This document shows positions 25,142 to 32,495 of a DNA stretch of 39,711 nucleotides, piece by piece. The notes under the pieces are model-generated. The model saw only the letters and a program-made list of their open reading frames with translations, was not told where the DNA came from and did no database searches. The DNA comes from Streptomyces neyagawaensis (GTDB taxonomy: Bacteria; Actinomycetota; Actinomycetes; Streptomycetales; Streptomycetaceae), in NCBI RefSeq assembly GCF_023516595.1, contig NZ_JAMGBG010000014.1:1-39711 (forward strand). The letters run 5' to 3'. Position numbers and translations under genes: made by a program. Numbering within the stretch: the first letter of the stretch is position 1; every line of letters begins with the position of its first letter.

Positions 25142-25462
25142 TCATTCCATTCTCAGGCCGCCGTGGATGTCCTGGGCCTGCACCACGTTCTTGGCCTGCC
25201 CCTGGAAGGAGTTGAATGCCCCACTACCGGTGGCTTGATTCCACAGATTCTGGCATTCCTGGCGGAAACCGGGGTCACGGGTGAACTCCTCGTTCAGCGC
25301 TGTCGCAAGTTGCTCCTGGGACTCGTGCATCTCGGGGTAACCCGAGAACCGCTCTTTGACACATCGAACGAGGGCCGGAAGAACGGCGCCTGTGGATTCG
25401 CCCGCCTTGGTCGCCATACCGGCGGCGAAGGCTCCGGCGATGGCAAGGGACAATGGATCCAC
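25142..25462 (-). CDS. Small putative membrane-active effector with C-terminal amyloid-like motif
   Basis: A 106-residue protein. It opens with VDPLSLAIAGAFAAGMATKAGESTGAVLPALV, a Gly/Ala-rich amphipathic-to-hydrophobic stretch. A charged helical part follows (EQLATALNEEFTRDPGFRQECQNLWNQA). It ends NVVQAQDIHGGL (92-103) plus three residues. The last motif agrees with HVVQAGTIYGGV of the STAND protein at VVQA, I and GG. In bacteria such pairs are known as BASS motifs, in which an NLR-like protein templates amyloid folding of an effector (often a Bell/HeLo-like membrane-targeting domain). By that model this is the effector. I did not establish the Bell fold. GTG at 25462 with GGAGG 5 nt upstream is better than the ATG at 25498. 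Confidence 0.7.
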   Translation of the reverse strand: MDPLSLAIAGAFAAGMATKAGESTGAVLPALVRCVKERFSGYPEMHESQEQLATALNEEFTRDPGFRQECQNLWNQATGSGAFNSFQGQAKNVVQAQDIHGGLRME

Positions 25463-25589
25463 GGTGTCCTCCACTCGATGAGTAGGCCCGTCCATCATGC
25501 AGGCACGAGAGGGGGCGGACCAGTCAACGGTGCAACATACAGAGAGAATTCGCGCGTTCAGGTGCGGGTGGCGTCGATGACGCTCTTGC

Positions 25590-26057
25590 TCACTTACTCC
25601 AGGCCACTTCGGCCAGCCGCAGGTCGATCCACCAGGCCGGGTCGCCGTCCAGTTGGTAGCGGTCGGTCTCCGCGAAGCCGTGCTTCACCGCGAAGCGGAG
25701 GCCGTCCTCGTTGGACTCCAGGACGCAGGTCTCGATCACCCGCGCCCCCAGGTCCCGCGCCCGCCGCAGCGCGCGTTCGTACAGCCGCTCACCGAGTCCC
25801 CGGCCCCGGTGCTCGGCCAGCACACGGGCGATGACCATGGCCACGGCGTCGTCCCCCGCCGGTGGGCGGACCGTGGAGTTGCCCACCAACACCCCCTCCT
25901 CATAGGCCAGTTCGAGGTGGTTCCGGGTGGCGCGCTCCCGGACGTCGGCGAGGGACAGCACGTGCGCGGGGATGATCGTGTTGTGGACGTACCGCCAGGC
26001 TTCGAGCTGCTCGTCGTCTGCGGCACCGTCCACGCGCTGGATGTCGAGGTCGGTCAC
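25590..26057 (-). CDS. GNAT-family N-acetyltransferase
   Basis: A 155-residue GNAT domain: ELAYEEGVLVGNSTVRPPAGD, then VARVLAEHRGRGLGERLYERALRRARDLGARVIET (in the protein: IARVLAEHRGRGLG), which contains the acetyl-CoA binding R/Q-x-x-G-x-G/A loop as RGRGLG, and SNEDGLRFAVKHGFAETDRYQLD near the end. The substrate is unknown; the C-terminus (DPAWWIDLRLAEVAW) is not distinctive. GTG start at 26057. Base composition here returns to the high-GC pattern, so it is probably outside the island to its left. No operon partner is evident, since the cyclase gene upstream ends 43 bp away. Confidence 0.82.
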   Translation of the reverse strand: MTDLDIQRVDGAADDEQLEAWRYVHNTIIPAHVLSLADVRERATRNHLELAYEEGVLVGNSTVRPPAGDDAVAMVIARVLAEHRGRGLGERLYERALRRARDLGARVIETCVLESNEDGLRFAVKHGFAETDRYQLDGDPAWWIDLRLAEVAWSK

Positions 26058-26100
26058 CGGCTCAGCCTAGACAGCGCGCCCTGCCCGTACACCCGCATTA

Positions 26101-27159
26101 TCAGCGGCCGTCCCGGTCGTTCCGGGCGTTCCCGTCGATGTCGATGTCTGTGTCCATGTCTATGGCGTCGTCGTCGTCGTCGAGGAGCGCGTACGCCCGT
26201 ACGGGGAACGTGCCCATCCCCTCCACCGCCGGTGGCGCGGCGTGGAAGCGGAAGCCCTGCGGCGGGAGTTGCTCGAGGCCGCGCAGGTGCTCCACGACCG
26301 GGATGCCGGCGGCGAGGAGCCCGGTGTGGGCGGGGCGGGTGCCGTCGTCGGTGTCGTCGATGTTGAGGGAGTCGATGCCGACCAGGGCCGCCCCGTGGTC
26401 GACCAGCCAGGCCACGGCGTCCGCCGTCAGGTAGGGGTGGCCGTGGCCGTACAGGTCGGTGCCCCAGTGCCGGTCCCACCCGGTGTGGATCAGTACGGCC
26501 CGCCCCGTGACGTCGTACGGCAGCAGCGCCGCCCGGTCCACGGCCCGGCGTCCGGCGTCGTGCACGCGGACGACGAGGCCGTCGAGGTCGGCGAACGTGC
26601 CGATCGGCAGCCCGGCCAGGTCGTGTCCGCCGCTGAAGCGGTGGAAGGGGCTGTCCAGGTAGGTGCCCGTGTTGGAGACCATCGCGATGCGGCCGATGGC
26701 GAACTCGGTGCCGGGCGCGTAGTGGTCGCGGGACGCGTCCCGCGTGAGGTGCTCGCCGATCTCGGGGCCGGGCAGTCCGGGGTACGTGGTCATCCCGTGC
26801 CGGATGGTGTGGCTGAGGTCGACGATCCGGCGACCGCCCGGCCCCCGCCCACCGCCCGCCCCGGGTGCGGCGCCCGCCTCGCGTGCGCCGCTCCGCGTGC
26901 CGTCCGCGGTCCGGCGGGCCTCGCCGCTGGTGCCGCGTGACCCCTTGTGCGGCTCCCGCACCGCCTCCCGGCCGCTGACGTGCACCTTGTCCACCATGAG
27001 CAGTCCGAGATGCCGGACGAACAGCTCCGCCAGCTCCGCGTCACCGATTTCCGGGCCGGGCACGTCCAGCATGAAGCCCTGCGTCTGCAGTCCGCCACCG
27101 TTGCCGAAGGTCACCTCGGCGTCGAACCGGACCCGCCACTGCTCGTCGTTCTCGCTCAT
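26101..27159 (-). CDS. Cyclase-family (kynurenine-formamidase-like) protein with extra N-terminal domain
   Basis: A 352-residue protein. Residues 8-70 form a small beta/alpha domain (VRFDAEVTFGNGGGLQTQGFMLDVPG... LLMVDKVHVSGRE) that I recall as a stand-alone neighbour of cyclases in other actinobacteria. After a 35-residue flexible linker, residues 111-320 are a cyclase/KynB-type domain (IVDLSHTIRHGMTTYPGLPGPEI). The metal motif HxGTHxDxPxH is changed: here NTGTYLDSPFH (163-173), with both key histidines replaced by Asn and Tyr, so activity as a metal hydrolase is doubtful. The C-terminus is Asp-rich. The ATG at 27159 has GGAGGA 8 nt upstream. Divergent from a LysR gene that may control it. 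Confidence 0.8.
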   Translation of the reverse strand: MSENDEQWRVRFDAEVTFGNGGGLQTQGFMLDVPGPEIGDAELAELFVRHLGLLMVDKVHVSGREAVREPHKGSRGTSGEARRTADGTRSGAREAGAAPGAGGGRGPGGRRIVDLSHTIRHGMTTYPGLPGPEIGEHLTRDASRDHYAPGTEFAIGRIAMVSNTGTYLDSPFHRFSGGHDLAGLPIGTFADLDGLVVRVHDAGRRAVDRAALLPYDVTGRAVLIHTGWDRHWGTDLYGHGHPYLTADAVAWLVDHGAALVGIDSLNIDDTDDGTRPAHTGLLAAGIPVVEHLRGLEQLPPQGFRFHAAPPAVEGMGTFPVRAYALLDDDDDAIDMDTDIDIDGNARNDRDGR

Positions 27160-27183
27160 GGTCCGATCCTCCATGCAGTAGCA

Positions 27184-27229
27184 CTTCACCACAAGCAAGG
27201 ATTACTGAAGCGGAGCTACAGTGCCGCTT
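27184..27229. promoter_or_regulatory. Divergent cyclase/LysR promoter region with candidate LysR site
   Basis: CTTCA (27184-27188) and TGAAG (27206-27210) form an inverted repeat between the two divergent starts, a plausible LysR-type binding site. TACAGT at 27217-27222 puts the LysR transcript start at 27229-27230, its ATG, so that mRNA may be leaderless. Confidence 0.4.
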
Positions 27230-28159
27230 ATGGAACTCGACCCCCGCCGCCTGCGTGTCCTGCGTGCCGTGGCGCTGCGCGGCGGTGTGGTGGACGCCGC
27301 GAAGGTGCTGCATCTGACGCCGTCGGCCGTCTCACAGCATCTCGCGCAACTGGAGCGGGAGGTCGGCCGTCCGCTGGTGGACCGCTCGCGCCGCCGGGCC
27401 GGGCTGACCCCTGCGGGGCGGCTGCTGGCGGCCCGCGCCGAACGCATCGAGCAGGAGCTGGCCGAGGCGCGCCGCGAACTGGCCGAACTCACCGGCCGGG
27501 CGACCGGCCCGGTGGCGGTCGCCGCGTTCTCCTCGGCGGTGTGCCACCTCCTGGTCCCGGCCCTCGCCGCCCTCGCCCGCACCCATCCGGGCCTGGAGCC
27601 GCGCGTCATCGAGGCGGAGGGCCCCGACGCCCTGCGGGAGCTGCGCACCGGCGGCCTGGACGTGCTGGTCGTCGAGTACGACGGCGCGGATCCCGACCCG
27701 GACGAGCAGTGGCGCGACCTGGCGTCCACGCCGGTCGCGGACGACGAGTACCGGGTGATCACCCCGGCGGACTGGTCGCCGCCGCCCCGCTCGGTGCGTG
27801 ACCTCGCCGAGCGCCCCTGGGTCGCGGCGCCGTCCGACACCGCGTGCGGGCGCGCCCTGGAACGCATCTCCGCGGAGTACGGCTTCACCGCGCGGCGCGC
27901 CCATGTCGGCCGGGAGTTCCCGACCGTCCTCGCCCTGGTCGGGGCGGGGCTCGGCGCCGCCGTCGTCCCGACGCTGGCCCTCGCCGGGGCCCCCGCCGAG
28001 ACCATCGCCCTTCCGTCGGCCCCCGTGGCGGGCCACCGCCGCGTCGCCGCGGTCCACCGAGCCTCCCGCACGGGCCCAGAGCCCCTGATCGCAGCGGTGA
28101 CGGACGCCCTGCGCAAGGCGGCGGTGGACCTGGGCCTGACCCCCACGACACCGGGTTGA
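27230..28159 (+). CDS. LysR-family transcriptional regulator
   Basis: A 309-residue LysR regulator. The N-terminal HTH is clear: LRVLRAVALRGGVVDAAKVLHLTPSAVSQHLAQLEREVGRPLVDR. The periplasmic-binding-like effector domain (about 90-300) includes GPVAVAAFSSAVCHLLVPALAALARTHPGLEPRVIEAE and TVLALVGAGLGAAVVPTLALAG. It is read divergently from the cyclase gene 70 bp away, the standard arrangement for a LysR protein and its target. The ligand is unknown. An in-frame GTG at 27221 is an alternative start; the ATG at 27230 agrees with a leaderless -10 box. No gene follows in the same direction. Confidence 0.85.
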   Translation: MELDPRRLRVLRAVALRGGVVDAAKVLHLTPSAVSQHLAQLEREVGRPLVDRSRRRAGLTPAGRLLAARAERIEQELAEARRELAELTGRATGPVAVAAFSSAVCHLLVPALAALARTHPGLEPRVIEAEGPDALRELRTGGLDVLVVEYDGADPDPDEQWRDLASTPVADDEYRVITPADWSPPPRSVRDLAERPWVAAPSDTACGRALERISAEYGFTARRAHVGREFPTVLALVGAGLGAAVVPTLALAGAPAETIALPSAPVAGHRRVAAVHRASRTGPEPLIAAVTDALRKAAVDLGLTPTTPG

Positions 28160-28714
28160 CCGACACGGCCACGGGTCGACGCCCACGAACGCCGGGAGCC
28201 CGCACGACCGTCGGCTCACCCCAGGGACCGGGCCGACGCCGACCCCGACGGCCGCCGACTGACTTCTACGGCCGCGGACTGACCCACGGCTGCCGCATCG
28301 ATCCACGCCCGCCGACGGCCCCGCTCGACCACCCCGGCTGACCCCTAGGCCGTCTACTCGGCCGGCGACCCCCGGCCGGCCCGCCTCTACGCAGGCACCG
28401 GCGGGCGTGGATGAGGGGCCCGGCGCTGTAGGGGTGGCCGACGGTCGGCAAGGGGGCTCGCGACGGCGTCGCGGGGCAGTCGTGGGCGGCAGCCGGGACC
28501 CGTGTCCAGGGCGACGCGGTGGGGGTGCGGGGGACCTCGCCGGCCTGCCCGACCGCCTCCGCCCCCACGGCCCCCGGCCGACCCGCCCGCACGCGGGCAC
28601 CGGTGGCCAGCCCAACCGACCCCGGCTGACGCCATGGCCCTCCGCTCACGCCACAGCCCCCGACCGACCCGCCCGTACACGGGGCGGCGGCGCGGGGGCC
28701 GGAGGGGGCGGGGG
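28160..28714. other. 555-bp gap without a supported gene
   Basis: This is very GC-rich, with degenerate direct repeats such as CCCCGGCTGACCCCTAGGCC near 28335 against CCCCGGCTGACGCCATGGCC near 28620, and CGACCCGCCCGCACGCGGGC near 28580 against CGACCCGCCCGTACACGGGG near 28665. Frames here read as repetitive Arg/Pro/Gly. It may contain the transcription ends of the two convergent genes. No promoter was recognised. Confidence 0.5.
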
Positions 28715-29275
28715 TCAGGGGGTCTTGATGATCGTGTCTATCGCCCGGACGAACGCGTCGGGGCTCTCCTCGTCGCCCATGGCCAGGCGCAGGGTGTAGC
28801 CGGTGAGGAGGGCCAGGAGGACGTGGGCCGTTCCGGTGGCGTCCGGGTCGGCGGGGACACCGCGGACGGTGCGTTCCACGCGGATGAGGTCGGTGGCCTT
28901 GGCGTGTGCCGTGGCCAGGTGGTGGCGGACCCGTTCGGCCAGCCGGGGGGAGACGGCCGCCTCGCCCCAGATCTGCGCCATCAGCCGCGCGTGTTCGCGC
29001 CCGTCCCCGGTGCCGTGGACGCGTTCCGGCGACTCGGGCAGGCTCGACGAGGTGACGTCGTCCAGGGCCGTGTGGATCGCGTCCTCGCACACGGCCTGGA
29101 TCAGATGGTCCTTGCTCGGGAAGTAGTGGTAGAGGGCGCCGGCGGACAGTCCGGAGCGCGCCACGATGTCACCGGTGGAGGACTGGGCGAAGCCCTTCTC
29201 CGCGAACACGGTGCGGGCGGCGTCCAGGATCTGCCGCCGACGGGCGTCCCGGTGGGCCTGGGTGACCTTCGGCAT
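28715..29275 (-). CDS. TetR-family regulator, likely of the MMPL exporter
   Basis: A 186-residue TetR protein. The N-terminal HTH is RRRQILDAARTVFAEKGFAQSSTGDIVARSGLSAGALYHYFPSKDHLI. The C-terminal helical ligand domain contains LMAQIWGEAAVSPRLAERV and ends ALLTGYTLRLAMGDEESPDAFVRAIDTII, typical of the multidrug-responsive group. It follows the MMPL exporter gene by 70 bp on the same strand, so the two are probably co-transcribed and it should repress the pair in the absence of the exported compound. The RBS is GAAAGG. Function inferred from family and context. Confidence 0.85.
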   Translation of the reverse strand: MPKVTQAHRDARRRQILDAARTVFAEKGFAQSSTGDIVARSGLSAGALYHYFPSKDHLIQAVCEDAIHTALDDVTSSSLPESPERVHGTGDGREHARLMAQIWGEAAVSPRLAERVRHHLATAHAKATDLIRVERTVRGVPADPDATGTAHVLLALLTGYTLRLAMGDEESPDAFVRAIDTIIKTP

Positions 29276-29345
29276 GGGCGGCCGGCCTTTCGTCGTGTCG
29301 GGCGATGGTGCGCGGTGGTCGCGGTGGTGAGCCGTGGCCGGGGTG

Positions 29346-31541
29346 TCAGCCGACGGGTGCGGCCGTCTTGTCGGGGGCCGGGGTGGACGCGGGGGTGTCC
29401 TCCGCAGCGTGTTCCATCCGGTCCAGGCGCAGGGCGCGGTGCAGGGCGCGCAGAGGGGACGGGGCCCACCAGTTGGCCGCGCCGAGGAGCGCCATCAGGG
29501 AGGGGACGAGGAAGGCGCGTACCACCGTCGCGTCGATGAGCACGGCGAACGCCGCGCCGAGGCCGAGTTCCTGGATGAACACCAGCCGGGCCATCGCGAG
29601 CGCGCCCACCGGGATGCAGAACAGGACCGCGGCCGAGGTGACGATCCCGCCGGTGCGGGACAGGCCCTGCGCGACCGCCTCGCGGTTGTCCAGGCCCTGG
29701 GCCCTGGCCTCCTTGATACGGCTCAGCAGGAAGACGTTGTAGTCCGTGGACAGGCCGAACGCGAGCGCGAAGACCAGGACGGGCGTGGTGGCCTCCAGCC
29801 CGGTCTGCGGGGCGAAGCCGAGGTTGCCGTCCTGGAACACCCACACCAGGAAACCGAACGCGGCGCCGGTGGACAGCAGGTTCATCACGAGGGCCTTCAG
29901 CGGCAGCACCACCGAGCCGGAGAAGGCGAAGAGGAGCAGCAGGGTGACGACGACCAGGATGCCGCCGGCCAGGGGCAGGCTGTCGGCGATGCTCGCACGC
30001 TGCGCCAGGAAGTCGGCGGTCCGGCCGGTGTACCGGGCGGTGTACGGGGCGGCCAGGTCCTGCACGGCCTCGACGGCGTCCATGGACGAGTCGGTCAGGG
30101 GGTCCTCGGCGAGGACGGCGTCGATCTCCCAGTACCGGTCGTCGAGTTCGACGGGGGTGCCCACCGACTTGACGCCGGGAACGGCGCCGATCCGCTCGGT
30201 GTAGTCGGCGAGCCGGGACGTGTCCGGGGCGCCGTCGGTCTCCAGCACGATCTGCAGGGGCGAGGTGGCCCGCGCGTCGTAGTCCTCGTCGAGCACGGCG
30301 GCCACTCGGCCCGCGCTGGTCTCCTCGGGCAGGAGGGTGGGGTCCACGCCGGTGAAGCGCACGCCCAGCAGCGGCGAGGCGATCAGCAGCAGCACGGCCG
30401 TGGCGGCGAGCGCGAACACCGCGGGGCGGCGCATCACGGCCTGCGCGACGCGGTACCAGCGTCCCTCGGTGGCACGGGCGGCACCGGAGTCACGCTGCCA
30501 GCGGCGCGGGGCGAGGGAGTTGACCCGCTTGCCCAGCAGGGCGAGCAGCGGGGGCAGTCCGAGGAGGGCGAACAGGGCCGCCGACACCACGGTGATGACA
30601 CCGGCCAGGCCCATGGAGCGCAGATAGGGCTGCGGGAACGCCATCAGCGCGGCGAGCGCCGCGGCCACGGTGAGGGAGCTGAACAGCACGGTGCGGCCGG
30701 CGGTGGCGACGGTCCGCCGGACGGCCTCGGCGCCCGGTCCGCGCTCGGCGAGTTCCTCGCGGTAGCGGGAGACGAGCAGCAGTCCGAAGTCGATGGACAG
30801 GCCGAGGCCGAGGGCGAAGGCGAGGCTCATCGCGCCGGTGGAGACGTTCATGAACTCGGTGGCGACACGCAGGCCCGCCATGGTGAGCAGCAGGGAGACG
30901 ATGCCGCCCAGCAGGGGGATCAGCGCGGCGACCAGCCCGCGGAAGACCAGGAAGAGGACTACCAGGATCACCGGGGTGGCGATGAGTTCGGCCTGCGCCA
31001 GGTCGGTGTCGGAGACCTCGGCCACCTGCACGTGGCCGGGTGTGGCGCCGCCCAGCCAGGTGTGGCCGCGCAGGGTGGGATCGTCGTCGATGGCCTTCTG
31101 GAGGCCCTCCACGGCCCGGGCGCTCTCCTGGTCCGTCATGGAGCCGGTGGCGCCGACGACCACGGTGCTGCGTCCGTCGCGGGAGATGAGCGCGGCGCCG
31201 TCCGGGGAGGTGTAGTCGATGACCTGCTCGACCTCGGGGCGCGACCGCAGGAGCTCCGCGGCGGCCGTGACGGCCTTCGGCGGGGTGGTGTCCTTGTCCA
31301 GCCGCTCATCGGTGCGGACCAGCAGCAGGTGGCCCTGTTGGGGGTCGATGCCGGTGGCCCGTTCGATGATCTCGCGGGCCGCGACGTTGCCGCCGCCCGG
31401 ATCGTCGTAGTCGGACAGGCCGTTGGAGAGCTTCTCCGCCACGGCGCCGCCGTACACGGTGGCCAGGGCGGTGACCAGGAGGGTCAGCAGGAGCACGACG
31501 ATCCGCCGGCGGTGCAGGGCCGAGCCCAGAGCCGAGAACAT
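29346..31541 (-). CDS. MMPL/RND-family exporter
   Basis: A 731-residue MMPL-type transporter. It has an N-terminal helix (RRRIVVLLLTLLVTALATVYGG), a large extracytoplasmic loop (about 40-180), five helices including LALGLGLSIDFGLLLVSRYREEL, a second loop (about 370-510), then a repeated helical bundle with FALAFGLSTDYNVFLLSRIKEA and IDATVVRAFLVPSLMALLG. The internal duplication and the acidic helices with D-F-G/D-Y-N are hallmarks of proton-driven MMPL pumps, which export lipids, pigments or antibiotics. With TetR behind it and biosynthetic genes across the divergent promoter, I infer it exports the product of the right-hand cluster. RBS GGAAGGA lies 6 nt before the ATG. Confidence 0.88.
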   Translation of the reverse strand: MFSALGSALHRRRIVVLLLTLLVTALATVYGGAVAEKLSNGLSDYDDPGGGNVAAREIIERATGIDPQQGHLLLVRTDERLDKDTTPPKAVTAAAELLRSRPEVEQVIDYTSPDGAALISRDGRSTVVVGATGSMTDQESARAVEGLQKAIDDDPTLRGHTWLGGATPGHVQVAEVSDTDLAQAELIATPVILVVLFLVFRGLVAALIPLLGGIVSLLLTMAGLRVATEFMNVSTGAMSLAFALGLGLSIDFGLLLVSRYREELAERGPGAEAVRRTVATAGRTVLFSSLTVAAALAALMAFPQPYLRSMGLAGVITVVSAALFALLGLPPLLALLGKRVNSLAPRRWQRDSGAARATEGRWYRVAQAVMRRPAVFALAATAVLLLIASPLLGVRFTGVDPTLLPEETSAGRVAAVLDEDYDARATSPLQIVLETDGAPDTSRLADYTERIGAVPGVKSVGTPVELDDRYWEIDAVLAEDPLTDSSMDAVEAVQDLAAPYTARYTGRTADFLAQRASIADSLPLAGGILVVVTLLLLFAFSGSVVLPLKALVMNLLSTGAAFGFLVWVFQDGNLGFAPQTGLEATTPVLVFALAFGLSTDYNVFLLSRIKEARAQGLDNREAVAQGLSRTGGIVTSAAVLFCIPVGALAMARLVFIQELGLGAAFAVLIDATVVRAFLVPSLMALLGAANWWAPSPLRALHRALRLDRMEHAAEDTPASTPAPDKTAAPVG

Positions 31542-31952
31542 GGGTTTTCCTTCCTTCGCGCCCGTGGGGGGCGGGACGCGTACGCCAAGCGTCGGGCAGG
31601 GCGCTGGATTCTCACTGAAGCGTCCGGAGGGGACCCTGCTGACCGGCGCTAAGGTCGTGCTAGAGCCGGGGGCCCGCGAACCGCGCCGGTCCGGGTCCGG
31701 CCGGTAGCGTCGGCCTCCCGAGACCCTTCACGGCTCGCCCTGCCCCGCCGCCCTGCCCCGCCGCCGTGCCCCCGACCCCGCACCGTCGCCGCCTCGCAGG
31801 CCCGGCCCGTCCCGCCGGGACACCGGCCGCCCCCGTGCCCCCGTCCCGTCCCGCCGCCCTCCGCCGCCCTCCCGCCCTCTTCGTCCGTACGACCGCCACG
31901 GGGCCACTTCGTCGCGCCCGTGTTCGCCGCAGTCCGTCCCGGAAGGAATGTC
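31542..31952. promoter_or_regulatory. Divergent promoter region, MMPL exporter and SRPBCC gene
   Basis: A 411-bp gap with no supported gene; the frames in it are Arg/Pro-rich. CTGACC (31639) and TAGAGC (31661), 16 bp apart, form a weak rightward promoter candidate. The part at 31730-31900 is C-rich and probably untranslated leader. Confidence 0.3.
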
Positions 31953-32405
31953 ATGCGCCGTATCTCGTCCGCCGTGCACATCCACAGCACCGTCGACCGG
32001 GTGTGGTCGGTGCTCACCGACTTCGAACGGTTCCACGAGTGGAACCCCTTCCTCGTCGAGGCCGCCGGCCGGGCCGAGCCGGGCGCCCGGCTCACCCTGC
32101 GCTTCCGACTGCCCGGCAGCGGACGGGAGATGGTGTTCCGGCCGACCGTGCTGGAGAGCGAGCCGGGGCGGCTGCTGCGCTGGCGCGGCCGGCTGGGCGT
32201 GCCCGGTGTCTTCGACGGGGTGCACAGCTTCGAGCTGATCCCGCGCGACGGCGGCACCCATGTGGTGCAGACGGAGCGGTTCAGCGGGCTGCTCGTGCCG
32301 TTCACGGATTCGATCATCACCCCGTCCGAGCAGGGGTTCCGCCACCTCACCGACGCGCTGAAGACCAGGGTGGAGTCCTCCGGCGTCAGGGGCGTGTCCG
32401 GGTAG
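31953..32405 (+). CDS. SRPBCC-family (START/polyketide cyclase-like) protein
   Basis: A 150-residue single SRPBCC domain: AVHIHSTVDRVWSVLTDFERFHEWNPFLVEA, ARLTLRFRLPGSGREMVF, LLRWRGRLGVPGVFDGVHSFELIP and a long C-terminal helix (FRHLTDALKTRVESSG). This helix-grip fold encloses a hydrophobic ligand; in biosynthetic clusters it serves as cyclase, hydrolase or carrier, but many are uncharacterised. The ATG at 31953 has AAGGA 6 nt upstream. It is followed after 90 bp by the FAD monooxygenase on the same strand, probably one transcript, which supports a tailoring role. The exact reaction cannot be given. Confidence 0.82.
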   Translation: MRRISSAVHIHSTVDRVWSVLTDFERFHEWNPFLVEAAGRAEPGARLTLRFRLPGSGREMVFRPTVLESEPGRLLRWRGRLGVPGVFDGVHSFELIPRDGGTHVVQTERFSGLLVPFTDSIITPSEQGFRHLTDALKTRVESSGVRGVSG

Positions 32406-32495
32406 CCGGGCGCGGAGCGGTCGCTGCAAGGGGACCTTTAGCCCGCGGTCCCACCATCGACCGACCATGACTCCGCTGGAGAGGCAGCAAAAACG

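Noticed and set aside
29334..31652. 772-residue plus-strand ORF
   Set aside because: It is antisense to the well-supported MMPL exporter and has Gly/Gln/His-rich shadow composition.
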